NCBI GenBank assembly: GCA_964036275.1
Contig: CAXIWQ010000278.1
Location: forward strand, 1 to 64,000
Reading direction: 5' to 3'
DNA from: Litoditis marina
Taxonomy: Eukaryota; Nematoda; Chromadorea; Rhabditida; Rhabditidae
Length of the DNA stretch: 64,000 nt
In this document: piece by piece, positions 11,884-25,116 of the stretch
Numbering within the stretch: the stretch's first letter is position 1
How the letters are laid out: every line of letters starts with the position of its first letter
Position numbers and translations under genes: made by a program
Notes under the pieces: model-generated
The model's input: the letters and a program-made list of their open reading frames with translations, nothing else
Database searches by the model: none
What the model was told of the DNA's origin: nothing

Positions 11884-13575
11884 ACGGCTATCAAGTCTGT
11901 TGCTCCCAGCTACAAAAACCTAATACGACTATCTATTCTGTGGCGCACAGCCACAAAATACGAATTAACGCGGTTATCGACTCTTTGCCTTGCAGCTACA
12001 GAAAAAAGTTTATACGGCTATCAAGTCTGTTGCTCCCAGCTACAAAAACCTAATACGATTATCTATTCTGTGGCGCACAGCCACGAAATACGAATTAACG
12101 CGGTTATCGACTCTTCGGCTTGCAGTTACAGAAAAACAAAATAATACGGCTATCAAGTCTGTTGCTCCCAACTACAAAAACCTAATACGACTTTATGTTT
12201 TGTGGCGCACAGCCACAAAAGACAGATTAACGCGGTTATTGACTCTTTGTTTTGCAGCTACAGAAAGAAGTTTATACGGCTATCAAGTATGTTGCTCCCA
12301 GCTAGAAAAACCCCATACAACTATCTATTCTGTGGCACACAGCCACAAAATACGAATAAACGCGGTTATCGACTCTTTGCCTTGCAGCTACAGAAAAAAA
12401 AAGTTTATACGGCTATCAAGTCTGTTGCTCCTGGCTACAAAAACCTAATACGACTTTATATTCTGTGGTGCACAGCCACAAAAGACAAATTAACGCGGTT
12501 ATTACCTCTTTGCCTTGCAGCTACGGAAAAAAGTTTATACGGCTATCAAGTCTGTTGCTCCCAGCTACAAAAACGTAATACGACTTCATATTCTGTGGCG
12601 CACAGCCACAAAAGACAAATTAACGCGGTTATTGACTCTTTGCCGTGCAGCTACAGAAAAAAGTTTATACGGCTATCAAGTATGTTGCTCCCAGCTACAA
12701 AAACCTAATACGACTATCTATTCTGTGGCGCACAGCCACAAAAGACAAATTAACGCGGTTATTGACTCTTTGCCGTGCAGCTACAGAAAAAAGTTTATAC
12801 GGCTATCAAGTATGTTGCTCCCAGCTACAAAAACCTAATACGACTATCTATTCTGTGGCGCACAGCCACAAAAGACAAATTAACGCGGTTATTGACTCTT
12901 TGCCGTGCAGCTACAGAAAAAAGTTTATACGGCTATCAAGTCTGTTGCTCCCAGCTACAAAAACCTAATACGATTATCTATTCTGTGGCGCACAGCCACG
13001 AAATACGAATTAACGCGGTTATCGACTCTTCGGCTTGCAGTTACAGAAAAACAAAATAATACGGCTATCAAGTCTGTTGCTCCCAACTACAAAAACCTAA
13101 TACGACTTTATGTTTTGTGGCGCACAGCCACAAAAGACAGATTAACGCGGTTATTGACTCTTTGTTTTGCAGCTACAGAAAGAAGTTTATACGGCTATCA
13201 AGTATGTTGCTCCCAGCTAGAAAAACCCCATACAACTATCTATTCTGTGGCACACAGCCACAAAAGACGAATTAACGCGGTTATTGACTCTTTGCCTTGC
13301 AGCTACAGAAAACAGTTCATACGGCTATCAAGTCTGTTGCTCCCAGATACAAAAACCTAATACGACTTTATATTCTGTGGTGCACAGCCACAAAAGACAA
13401 ATTAACGCGGTTATTACCTCTTTGCCTTGCAGCTACGGAAAAAAAGTTTATACGGCTATCAAGTCTGTTGCTCCCAGCTACAAAAACGTAATACGACTTC
13501 ATATTCTGTGGCGCACAGCCACAAAAGACAAATTAACGCGGTTATTGACTCTTTGCCGTGCAGCTACAGAAAAAA

Positions 13576-14432
13576 GTTTATACGGCTATCAAGTATGTTG
13601 CTCCCAGCTACAAAAACCTAATACGACTATCTATTCTGTGGCGCACAGCCACAAAAGACAAATTAACGCGGTTATTGACTCTTTGCCGTGCAGCTACAGA
13701 AAAAAGTTTATACGGCTATCAAGTATGTTGCTCCCAGCTACAAAAACCTAATACGACTATCTATTCTGTGGCGCACAGCCACAAAAGACAAATTAACGCG
13801 GTTATTGACTCTTTGCCGTGCAGCTACAGAAAAAAATCATACGGCTATCAAATCTGTTTCTTCCAGCTACAAAAACCTAATACGACAATCAATTCTGTGG
13901 CGCACTGCCACGAAATACGAATTAACGCGGTTATCGACTCTTTGCCTTGTAGCTACAGAGAACAGTTCATATGGCTATCAAATCTGTTGCTCCCAGCTAC
14001 AAAAACCTAATACGACAATCTATTCTGTGGCGAACAGCCACAAAAGACGAATTAACGCGGTTATTGACTCTTTGCCTTGCAGCTACAGAAAAAAGTTCAT
14101 ACGGCTATCAAGTCTGTTGCTCCCAGATACAAAAACCTGAGACGACTTTATATTCTGTGGCGCACAGCCACAGTTCATACGGCTATCAAATCTGTTTTTT
14201 CCAGCTACAAAAACCTAATACGACTATCTATTCTGTGGCGCACAGCCACAAAATACGAATTAACGCGGTTATCGACTCTTTGCCTTGCAGCTACAGAAAA
14301 AAGTTTATACGGCTATCAAGTCTGTTGCTCCCAGCTACAAAAACCTAATACGATTATCTATTCTGTGGCGCACAGCCACGAAATACGAATTAACGCGGTT
14401 ATCGACTCTTCGGCTTGCAGCTACAGAAAAAA
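13576..14432 (+). repeat. 857-bp sub-block, copy 1
   Basis: Six full monomers plus one 78-bp unit (6 x 130 + 78 = 858). Tandemly duplicated inside the 4.09-kb block. Confidence 0.82.
14100..14177 (+). repeat. Shortened monomer, 78 bp
   Basis: Contains CAGATACAAAAACCTGAGACG and the GCCACA/GTTCATACGG deletion junction. What remains is essentially subunits 1 and 2. Confidence 0.88.
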
Positions 14433-15285
14433 GTTTATACGGCTATCAAGTATGTTGCTCCCAGCTACAAAAACCTAATACGACTATCTATTCTGTGGCG
14501 CACAGCCACAAAAGACAGATTAACGCGGTTATTGACTCTTTGCCGTGCAGCTACAGAAAAAAATTTATACGGCTATCAAGTATGTTGCTCCCAGCTACAA
14601 AAACCTAATACGACTATCTATTCTGTGGCGCACAGCCACAAAAGACAAATTAACGCGGTTATTGACTCTTTGCCGTGCAGCTACAGAAAAAAATCATACG
14701 GCTATCAAATCTGTTTCTTCCAGCTACAAAAACCTAATACGACAATCAATTCTGTGGCGCACTGCCACGAAATACGAATTAACGCGGTTATCGACTCTTT
14801 GCCTTGTAGCTACAGAGAACAGTTCATATGGCTATCAAATCTGTTGCTCCCAGCTACAAAAACCTAATACGACAATCTATTCTGTGGCGAACAGCCACAA
14901 AAGACGAATTAACGCGGTTATTGACTCTTTGCCTTGCAGCTACAGAAAAAAGTTCATACGGCTATCAAGTCTGTTGCTCCCAGATACAAAAACCTGAGAC
15001 GACTTTATATTCTGTGGCGCACAGCCACAGTTCATACGGCTATCAAATCTGTTTTTTCCAGCTACAAAAACCTAATACGACTATCTATTCTGTGGCGCAC
15101 AGCCACAAAATACGAATTAACGCGGTTATCGACTCTTTGCCTTGCAGCTACAGAAAAAGTTTATACGGCTATCAAGTCTGTTGCTCCCAGCTACAAAAAC
15201 CTAATACGATTATCTATTCTGTGGCGCACAGCCACGAAATACGAATTAACGCGGTTATCGACTCTTCGGCTTGCAGTTACAGAAA
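14433..15285 (+). repeat. 857-bp sub-block, copy 2
   Basis: Matches 13,576-14,432 at offset 857. Differences include DNA changes at about 14,517 (AGACAGATT for AGACAAATT) and one A fewer in the run at about 15,155. Confidence 0.8.
14957..15034 (+). repeat. Shortened monomer, 78 bp
   Basis: 857 bp after the previous copy; same junction. Confidence 0.88.
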
Positions 15286-16333
15286 AAAAAAATACGGCTA
15301 TCAAGTCTGTTGCTCCCAACTACAAAAACCTAATACGACTTTATGTTTTGTGGCGCACAGCCACAAAAGACAGATTAACGCGGTTATTGACTCTTTGTTT
15401 TGCAGCTACAGAAAAAAGTTTATACGGCTATCAAGTATGTTGCTCCCAGCTAGAAAAACCCCATACAACTATCTATTCTGTGGCACACAGCCACAAAATA
15501 CGAATAAACGCGGTTATCGACTCTTTGCCTTGCAGCTACAGAAAAAAAAAGTTATACGGCTATCAACTCTGTTGCTCCTGGCTACAAAAACCTAATACGA
15601 CTTTATATTCTGTGGTGCACAGCCACAAAAGACAAATTAACGCGGTTATTACCTCTTTGCCTTGCAGCTACGGAGAAAAGTTTATACGGCTATCAAGTCT
15701 GTTGCTCCCAGCTACAAAAACGTAATACGACTTCATATTCTGTGGCGCACAGCCACAAAAGACAAATTAACGCGGTTATTGACTCTTTGCCGTGCAGCTA
15801 CAGAAAAAAGTTTATACGGCTATCAAGTATGTTGCTCCCAGCTACAAAAACCTAATACGACTATCTATTCTGTGGCGCACAGCCACAAAATACGAATCAA
15901 CGCGGTTATCGACTGTTTGCTTTGCAGCTACAGAAAAAAGTTCATACGGCTATCAAGTCTGTTGCTCCCAGCTACAAAAACCTGATACGACAATCTATTT
16001 TGTGGCGTACAGCCACAAAATACGAATTAACGCGGTTATCGACTCTTTGCCTTGCAGCTACAGAGAACAGTTCATACGGTTATCTAATCTGTTGCTCCCA
16101 GCTACAAAAACCTAATATGACAATCTATTCTGTGGCGCACAGCCACAAGATACGAATACACGCGGTAATCGACTCGTTGGCTTGCAGTTACAGAGAAAAG
16201 TTCATACGGCTATCAAGTCTGTTGCTCCCAGCTACAAAGACCTAACACGACTATATATTCTGTGGCGCACAGCCACAAAAGACGAATTAACGCGGTTATT
16301 GACTCTTTGCCTTGCAGCTACAGAAAAAAAATA

Positions 16334-16369
16334 TACGGCTATCAAGTCTTTGCTCCCAAGAACAGTTCA
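16334..16369 (+). repeat. Shortened monomer, 36 bp, copy 4
   Basis: Inside the first 4.09-kb block. Confidence 0.85.
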
Positions 16370-17667
16370 TACGGCTATCAAATCTGTTGCTACCAGCTAC
16401 AAAAACTCAATACGACTATCTCTTCTGTGGCGCACAGCCACGAAATACGAATTAACGCGGCTATCGACTCTTTGGCTTGCAGCTACAGAAAAAAGTTTAC
16501 ACGGCTATCAAGTCTGTTGCTCCCAGCTACAAGAAAGTAATACGACTATCTATTCTGTGGCGCACAGCCACGAAATACGAATTAACGCTGTTATCGACTC
16601 TTTGGCTTGCAGCTACAGAAAAAAGTTTACACGGCTATCAAGTCTGTTGCTCCCAGCTACAAGAAAGTAATACGACTATCTATTCTGTGGCGCACAGCCA
16701 CGAAATACGAATTAACGCTGTTATCGACTCTTTGGCTTGCAGCTACAGAAAAAAGCTTATACGGCTACCAAGTGAGTTGCTCACAGCTACAAGAACCTAA
16801 TACGACTATATATTCTGTGGCGCACAGCCACAAAATACGAATTAACGCTGTTATCGACTGTTTGGCTTGCAGCTACAGAAAAAAGTTTATACGGCTATCA
16901 AGTATGTTGCTCCCAGCTACAAAAACCTAATACGACTATCTATTCTGTGGCGCACAGCCACAAAAGACAAATTAACGCGGTTATTGACTCTTTGCCGTGC
17001 AGCTACAGAAAAAAGTTTATACGGCTATCAAGTCTGTTGCTCCCAGCTACAAAAACCTAATACGATTATCTATTCTGTGGCGCACAGCCACGAAATACGA
17101 ATTAACGCGGTTATCGACTCTTCGGCTTGCAGTTACAGAAAAACAAAATAATACGGCTATCAAGTCTGTTGCTCCCAACTACAAAAACCTAATACGACTT
17201 TATGTTTTGTGGCGCACAGCCACAAAAGACAGATTAACGCGGTTATTGACTCTTTGTTTTGCAGCTACAGAAAGAAGTTTATACGGCTATCAAGTATGTT
17301 GCTCCCAGCTAGAAAAACCCCATACAACTATCTATTCTGTGGCACACAGCCACAAAAGACGAATTAACGCGGTTATTGACTCTTTGCCTTGCAGCTACAG
17401 AAAAAAGTTCATACGGCTATCAAGTCTGTTGCTCCCAGATACAAAAACCTAATACGACTTTATATTCTGTGGTGCACAGCCACAAAAGACAAATTAACGC
17501 GGTTATTACCTCTTTGCCTTGCAGCTACGGAAAAAAAGTTTATACGGCTATCAAGTCTGTTGCTCCCAGCTACAAAAACGTAATACGACTTCATATTCTG
17601 TGGCGCACAGCCACAAAAGACAAATTAACGCGGTTATTGACTCTTTGCCGTGCAGCTACAGAAAAAA

Positions 17668-18524
17668 GTTTATACGGCTATCAAGTATGTTGCTCCCAGC
17701 TACAAAAACCTAATACGACTATCTATTCTGTGGCGCACAGCCACAAAAGACAAATTAACGCGGTTATTGACTCTTTGCCGTGCAGCTACAGAAAAAAGTT
17801 TATACGGCTATCAAGTATGTTGCTCCCAGCTACAAAAACCTAATACGACTATCTATTCTGTGGCGCACAGCCACAAAAGACAAATTAACGCGGTTATTGA
17901 CTCTTTGCCGTGCAGCTACAGAAAAAAATCATACGGCTATCAAATCTGTTTCTTCCAGCTACAAAAACCTAATACGACAATCAATTCTGTGGCGCACTGC
18001 CACGAAATACGAATTAACGCGGTTATCGACTCTTTGCCTTGTAGCTACAGAGAACAGTTCATATGGCTATCAAATCTGTTGCTCCCAGCTACAAAAACCT
18101 AATACGACAATCTATTCTGTGGCGAACAGCCACAAAAGACGAATTAACGCGGTTATTGACTCTTTGCCTTGCAGCTACAGAAAAAAGTTCATACGGCTAT
18201 CAAGTCTGTTGCTCCCAGATACAAAAACCTGAGACGACTTTATATTCTGTGGCGCACAGCCACAGTTCATACGGCTATCAAATCTGTTTTTTCCAGCTAC
18301 AAAAACCTAATACGACTATCTATTCTGTGGCGCACAGCCACAAAATACGAATTAACGCGGTTATCGACTCTTTGCCTTGCAGCTACAGAAAAAAGTTTAT
18401 ACGGCTATCAAGTCTGTTGCTCCCAGCTACAAAAACCTAATACGATTATCTATTCTGTGGCGCACAGCCACGAAATACGAATTAACGCGGTTATCGACTC
18501 TTCGGCTTGCAGCTACAGAAAAAA
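17668..18524 (+). repeat. 857-bp sub-block, copy 3
   Basis: The copy of 13,576-14,432 inside the second 4.09-kb block. Confidence 0.82.
18192..18269 (+). repeat. Shortened monomer, 78 bp
   Basis: 4,092 bp after 14,100; same junction. Confidence 0.88.
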
Positions 18525-19377
18525 GTTTATACGGCTATCAAGTATGTTGCTCCCAGCTACAAAAACCTAATACGACTATCTATTCTGTGGCGCACAGCCA
18601 CAAAAGACAGATTAACGCGGTTATTGACTCTTTGCCGTGCAGCTACAGAAAAAAATTTATACGGCTATCAAGTATGTTGCTCCCAGCTACAAAAACCTAA
18701 TACGACTATCTATTCTGTGGCGCACAGCCACAAAAGACAAATTAACGCGGTTATTGACTCTTTGCCGTGCAGCTACAGAAAAAAATCATACGGCTATCAA
18801 ATCTGTTTCTTCCAGCTACAAAAACCTAATACGACAATCAATTCTGTGGCGCACTGCCACGAAATACGAATTAACGCGGTTATCGACTCTTTGCCTTGTA
18901 GCTACAGAGAACAGTTCATATGGCTATCAAATCTGTTGCTCCCAGCTACAAAAACCTAATACGACAATCTATTCTGTGGCGAACAGCCACAAAAGACGAA
19001 TTAACGCGGTTATTGACTCTTTGCCTTGCAGCTACAGAAAAAAGTTCATACGGCTATCAAGTCTGTTGCTCCCAGATACAAAAACCTGAGACGACTTTAT
19101 ATTCTGTGGCGCACAGCCACAGTTCATACGGCTATCAAATCTGTTTTTTCCAGCTACAAAAACCTAATACGACTATCTATTCTGTGGCGCACAGCCACAA
19201 AATACGAATTAACGCGGTTATCGACTCTTTGCCTTGCAGCTACAGAAAAAAGTTTATACGGCTATCAAGTCTGTTGCTCCCAGCTACAAAAACCTAATAC
19301 GATTATCTATTCTGTGGCGCACAGCCACGAAATACGAATTAACGCGGTTATCGACTCTTCGGCTTGCAGTTACAGAA
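18525..19377 (+). repeat. 857-bp sub-block, copy 4
   Basis: The copy of 14,433-15,285 inside the second 4.09-kb block. Here the A-run at about 19,250 is full length, unlike copy 2. Confidence 0.8.
19049..19126 (+). repeat. Shortened monomer, 78 bp
   Basis: 857 bp after 18,192; same junction. Confidence 0.88.
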
Positions 19378-20427
19378 AAAAAAAATACGGCTATCAAGTC
19401 TGTTGCTCCCAACTACAAAAACCTAATACGACTTTATGTTTTGTGGCGCACAGCCACAAAAGACAGATTAACGCGGTTATTGACTCTTTGTTTTGCAGCT
19501 ACAGAAAAAAGTTTATACGGCTATCAAGTATGTTGCTCCCAGCTAGAAAAACCCCATACAACTATCTATTCTGTGGCACACAGCCACAAAATACGAATAA
19601 ACGCGGTTATCGACTCTTTGCCTTGCAGCTACAGAAAAAAAAAGTTTATACGGCTATCAACTCTGTTGCTCCTGGCTACAAAAACCTAATACGACTTTAT
19701 ATTCTGTGGTGCACAGCCACAAAAGACAAATTAACGCGGTTATTACCTCTTTGCCTTGCAGCTACGGAGAAAAGTTTATACGGCTATCAAGTCTGTTGCT
19801 CCCAGCTACAAAAACGTAATACGACTTCATATTCTGTGGCGCACAGCCACAAAAGACAAATTAACGCGGTTATTGACTCTTTGCCGTGCAGCTACAGAAA
19901 AAAGTTTATACGGCTATCAAGTATGTTGCTCCCAGCTACAAAAACCTAATACGACTATCTATTCTGTGGCGCACAGCCACAAAATACGAATCAACGCGGT
20001 TATCGACTGTTTGCTTTGCAGCTACAGAAAAAAGTTCATACGGCTATCAAGTCTGTTGCTCCCAGCTACAAAAACCTGATACGACAATCTATTTTGTGGC
20101 GTACAGCCACAAAATACGAATTAACGCGGTTATCGACTCTTTGCCTTGCAGCTACAGAGAACAGTTCATACGGTTATCTAATCTGTTGCTCCCAGCTACA
20201 AAAACCTAATATGACAATCTATTCTGTGGCGCACAGCCACAAGATACGAATACACGCGGTAATCGACTCGTTGGCTTGCAGTTACAGAGAAAAGTTCATA
20301 CGGCTATCAAGTCTGTTGCTCCCAGCTACAAAGACCTAACACGACTATATATTCTGTGGCGCACAGCCACAAAAGACGAATTAACGCGGTTATTGACTCT
20401 TTGCCTTGCAGCTACAGAAAAAAAATA

Positions 20428-20463
20428 TACGGCTATCAAGTCTTTGCTCCCAAGAACAGTTCA
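20428..20463 (+). repeat. Shortened monomer, 36 bp, copy 5
   Basis: 4,094 bp after copy 4. Confidence 0.85.
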
Positions 20464-21300
20464 TACGGCTATCAAATCTGTTGCTACCAGCTACAAAAAC
20501 TCAATACGACTATCTCTTCTGTGGCGCACAGCCACGAAATACGAATTAACGCGGCTATCGACTCTTTGGCTTGCAGCTACAGAAAAAAGTTTACACGGCT
20601 ATCAAGTCTGTTGCTCCCAGCTACAAGAAAGTAATACGACTATCTATTCTGTGGCGCACAGCCACGAAATACGAATTAACGCTGTTATCGACTCTTTGGC
20701 TTGCAGCTACAGAAAAAAGCTTATACGGATACCAAGTGAGTTGCTCACAGCTACAAGAACCTAATACGACTATATATTCTGTGGCGCACAGCCACAAAAT
20801 ACGAATTAACGCTGTTATCGACTGTTTGGCTTGCAGCTACAGAAAAAAGCTTATACGGCTATCAAGTCTGTTGCTCCCAGCTACAAAAACCTAATACGAC
20901 CTTATATTCTGTGGCGCACAGCCACAAAAGACAAATTAACGCGGTTATTGACTCTTTGCCTTGCAGCTACAGGGAAAAGTTCATACGGCTATCAAGTCTG
21001 TTGCTCCCAGCTACAAGAACCTAATACGACTATCTATTCTGTGGCGCACAGCCACGAAATACGAATTAACGCGGTTATCGACTTTTCGGCTTGCAGTTAC
21101 CGAAAAAAAAATCACACGGCTATCAAGTCTGTTGCTCACAACTACAAAAACCTAATACGACTGTATATCCGGTGGCGCACAGCCACAAAAGACAGTTTAA
21201 CGCGGTTATTGACTCTTTGCCTTGCAGCTACAGAAAACAATTTATACGGCTATCAAGTCTGTTGCTACCAGCTACAAAAACTTAATACGACTATCTTTTC

Positions 21301-21317
21301 TGTGGTGCACAACCACA
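21301..21317. other. Hairpin with compensatory stem change
   Basis: TGTGGT, loop GCACA, ACCACA: the C at the end of the left arm became T and the facing G of the right arm became A, so all six pairs remain. Region A has the half-way state TGTGGT/GCCACA with a T/G wobble. Confidence 0.85.
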
Positions 21318-21896
21318 AAATACGAATTAACGCGGTTATTGACTCTTTGCCTTGCAGCTACAGGAAAAAGTTTATACGGCTATCAAGTCTGTTGCTCCCA
21401 GCTACAAAAACCTAATACGACAATCTTTTCTGTGGTGCACAAGCAGAAAATACGAATTAACGCGGTTATTGACTCTGTGGCTTGCATTTACAGAGAACAG
21501 TTCATACGGCTAATACGTCTGTTGCTCCCAGCTACAAAAACCTAATACGACTTTATATTCTGTGGCGCACAGCCACAAAAGACAAATTAACGTGGTTGTC
21601 GACTCTTTGGCTTGCAGTTACAGAGAAAAGTTCATACGGCTATCCAGTCTGTTGCTCCCAGCTACAAAGACCTAACACGACTATCTAATTCGTGGCGCAC
21701 AGCCACAAAAGACGAATTAACGCGGTTATTGACTCTTTGCCTTGCAGCTACAGAATAAAAGTTTATACGGCTATCAAGTCTGTCGCTCCCAGCTACAAAA
21801 ACCTAATACGACTATATATTTTGTGGCGCACAGCCACGAAATACGAATCAACGCGGTTATCGACTCATTGGCTTGCAGCTACGGAAAAAAAGTTTA

Positions 21897-21950
21897 TACG
21901 GCTATCAAGTCTGTTGCTCCCAGCTACAAAAACCTAATACGACAAGTTAT
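21897..21950 (+). repeat. Shortened monomer, 54 bp
   Basis: Runs normally to TAATACGACA and then AGTTAT leads straight into the next TACGGCTATC. About 76 bp are missing, including the hairpin and subunit 3. This is a third, independent deletion junction. Confidence 0.88.
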
Positions 21951-24472
21951 TACGGCTATCAAGTCTGTTGTTCCCAGCTACAAAAACCTGATACGACAAT
22001 CTATTCTGTGGCGCACAGCCACAAAATACGAATTAACGCGGTTATCGACTCTTTGGCTTGCATTTACAGAGAACAGTTCATACGGCTATCAAATCTGTTG
22101 CTCCCAGCTACAAAAACCTAATACGACAATCTATTCTGTGGCGCACAGCCACAAAATACGAATTAACGCTGTTATCGACTCTTTGGCTTGCAGCTACAGA
22201 AAAAAGCTTATACGGCTACCAAGTGTGTTGCTCACAGCTACAAGGAAGTAATACGACTATCTATTCTGTGGCGCACAGCCACGAAATACGAATTTACGCG
22301 GTTATCGACTCTTTGGCTTGCATTTACAGAGAACAGTTCATACGGCTATCAAATCTGTTGCTCCCAGCTACAAAAACCTAATACGACAATCTATTCTGTA
22401 GCGCACAGCCACAAAATACGAATTAACGCTGTTATCGACTCTTTGGCTTGCAGCTACAGAAAAAAGCTTATACGGCTACCAAGTGTGTTGCTCACAGCTA
22501 CAAGAACCTAATACGACTATATATTCTGTGGCGCACAGCCACAAAATACGAATTAACGCTGTTATCGACTCTTTGGCTTGCAGCTACAGAAAAAGCTTAT
22601 ACGGCTATCAAGTCTGTTGCTCCCAGCTACAAAAACCTAATACGACAATCTATTCTGTGGCGCACAGCCACAAAATACGAATTAACGCTGTTATCGACTC
22701 TTTGCCGTGCAGCTACAGAAAAAAGTTTATACGGCTATCAAGTATGTTGCTCCCAGCTACAAAAACCTAATACGACTATATATTCTGTGGCGCACAGCCA
22801 CAAAATACGAATTAACGCTGTTATCGACTCTTTGGCTTGCAGCTACAGAAAAAGCTTATACGGCTAACAAGTCTGTTGCTCCCAGCTACAAAAACCTAAT
22901 ACGACTTTATATTCTGTGGCGCACAGCCACAAAAGACAAATTAACGCGGTTATTGACTCTTTGCCTTGCAGCTACAGAAAAAAGTTTATACGGCTATCAA
23001 GTCTGTTGCTCATGGCTACAAAAACCTAATACGACTTTATATTCTGTGGCGCACAGCCACAAAAGACAAATTAACGCGGTTATTACCTCTTTGCCTTGCA
23101 GCTACAGAAAACAGTTTATACGGCTATCAAGTCTGTTGCTCCCAGCTACAAGGAAGTAATACGACTATCTATTCTGTGGCGCACAGCCACGAAATACGAA
23201 TTTACGCGGTTATCGACTCTTTGGCTTGCATTTACAGAGAACAGTTCATACGGCTATCAAATCTGTTGCTCCCAGCTACAAAAACCTAATACGACAATCT
23301 ATTCTGTGGCGCACAGCCACAAAATACGAATTAACGCTGTTATCGACTCTTTGGCTTGCAGCTACAGAAAAAAGCTTATACGGCTACCAAGTGTGTTGCT
23401 CACAGCTACAAGAACCTAATACGACTATATATTCTGTGGCGCACAGCCACAAAATACGAATTAACGCTGTTATCGACTCTTTGGCTTGCAGCTACAGAAA
23501 AAGCTTATACGGCTATCAAGTCTGTTGCTCCCAGCTACAAAAACCTAATACGACTTTATATTCTGTGGCGCACAGCCACAAAAGATAAATTAACGCGGTT
23601 ATTGACTCTTTGCCTTGCAGCTACAGGAAAAAGTTCATACGGCTATCAAATCTGTTGCTCCCAGCTACAAAAACCTAATACGACAATCTATTCTGTGGCG
23701 CACAGCCACAAAATACGAATTAACGCTGTTATCGACTCTTTGGCTTGCAGCTACAGAAAAAAGCTTATACGGCTACCAAGTGTGTTGCTCACAGCTACAA
23801 GAACCTAATACGACTATATATTCTGTGGCGCACAGCCACAAAATACGAATTAACGCTGTTATCGACTCTTTGGCTTGCAGCTACAGAAAGAGCTTATACG
23901 GCTATCAAGTATGTTGCTCCCAGCTACAAAAACCTAATACGACTTTATATTCTGTGGCGCACAGCCACGAAATACGAATTTACGCGGTTATCGACTCTTT
24001 GGCTTGCATTTACAGAGAACAGTTCATACGGCTATCAAATCTGTTGCTCCCAGCTACAAAAACCTAATACGACAATCTATTCTGTGGCGCACAGCCACAA
24101 AATACGAATTAACGCTGTTATCGACTCTTTGGCTTGCAGCTACAGAAAAAAAGCTTATACGGCTACCAAGTGTGTTGCTCACAGCTACAAGAACCTAATA
24201 CGACTATATATTCTGTGGCGCACAGCCACAAAATACGAATTAACGCTGTTATCGACTCTTTGGCTTGCAGCTACAGAAAAAGCTTATACGGCTATCAAGT
24301 CTGTTGCTCCCAGCTACAAAAACCTAATACGACAATCTATTCTGTGGCGCACAGCCACAAAAGACAGTTTAACGCTGTTATCGACTCTTTGCCGTGCAGC
24401 TACAGAAAAAAGTTTATACGGCTATCAAGTATGTTGCTACCAGCTACAAAAACTTAATACGACTATCTTTTC

Positions 24473-24489
24473 TGTGGTGCACAACCACA
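24473..24489. other. Compensated hairpin, copy 2
   Basis: Same TGTGGT/ACCACA pairing, at the 3,172-bp block offset from the first copy, so not an independent event. Confidence 0.85.
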
Positions 24490-25062
24490 AAATACGAATT
24501 AACGCGGTTATTGACTCTTTGCCTTGCAGCTACAGGAAAAAGTTTATACGGCTATCAAGTCTGTTGCTCCCAGCTACAAAAACCTAATACGACAATCTTT
24601 TCTGTGGTGCACAAGCAGAAAATACGAATTAACGCGGTTATTGACTCTGTGGCTTGCATTTACAGAGAACAGTTCATACGGCTATCACGTCTGTTGCTCC
24701 CAGCTACAAAAACCTAATACGACTTTATATTCTGTGGCGCACAGCCACAAAAGACAAATTAACGCGGTTGTCGACTCTTTGGCTTGCAGTTACAGAGAAA
24801 AGTTCATACGGCTATCCAGTCTGTTGCTCCCAGCTACAAAGACCTAACACGACTATCTAATTCGTGGCGCACAGCCACAAAAGACGAATTAACGCGGTTA
24901 TTGACTCTTTAGCTACAGAATAAAAGTTTATACGGCTATCAAGTCTGTCGCTCCAGCTACAAAAACCTAATACGGACTATATATTTTGTGGCGCACAGCC
25001 ACGAAATACGAATCAACGCGGTTATCGACTCATTGGCTTGCAGCTACGGAAAAAAAAGTTTA

Positions 25063-25116
25063 TACGGCTATCAAGTCTGTTGCTCCCAGCTACAAAAACC
25101 TAATACGACAAGTTAT
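25063..25116 (+). repeat. Shortened monomer, 54 bp, copy 2
   Basis: Same ACAAGTTAT junction, in the second copy of the 21.3-22.3-kb block. Confidence 0.88.

Larger units (their letters stand above)
12793..16884 (+). repeat. 4.09-kb tandem block, copy 1
   Basis: 4,092 bp, which equals 30 full monomers, two 78-bp units and one 36-bp unit. Near-identical to the next block; one clear difference is AAAACAGTTCAT at about 13,310 against AAAAAAGTTCAT at about 17,400. It has one more monomer than copy 2 near 16,480-16,740, where two adjacent monomers are almost identical. Confidence 0.88.
1..20848 (+). repeat. Region A: first higher-order domain
   Basis: About 160 monomers. Recurrent types include one with CCGTGCAG followed by AAGTATGTTGC, one with TGCTCCTGGCTAC, one with CTAGAAAAACCCCATACAAC, one with CTTCGGCTTGCAGTTACAG and a long A-run before TAATACGG, and one with CACAAGATACGAATACACG. 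These occur in a fixed order and are copied in blocks at offsets of 2,870-2,871, 6,946-6,947, 2,117-2,119 and 4,092 bp. The right edge is the end of the second 4,092-type block. The following 250 bp still match A-type sequence near 1,901-2,150, so the A/B border is gradual. Confidence 0.8.
16885..20848 (+). repeat. 4.09-kb tandem block, copy 2 (3,964 bp)
   Basis: Offset from copy 1 is 4,092, becoming 4,094 after about 19,700. It lacks one monomer relative to copy 1, giving 3,964 bp. After its end the sequence switches to the GCTTATACGG type also seen at 1,901. Confidence 0.88.
21264..22250 (+). repeat. 1-kb region B block, copy 1 of 3
   Basis: Begins in the GCTACCAGCTAC monomer, then the TGGTGCACAACCAC and TGGTGCACAAGCAG monomers, a CAGAATAAAAG monomer and the 54-bp unit. 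It has almost no single-base gaps relative to consensus, so it serves as the reference for the two later copies. Confidence 0.8.
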
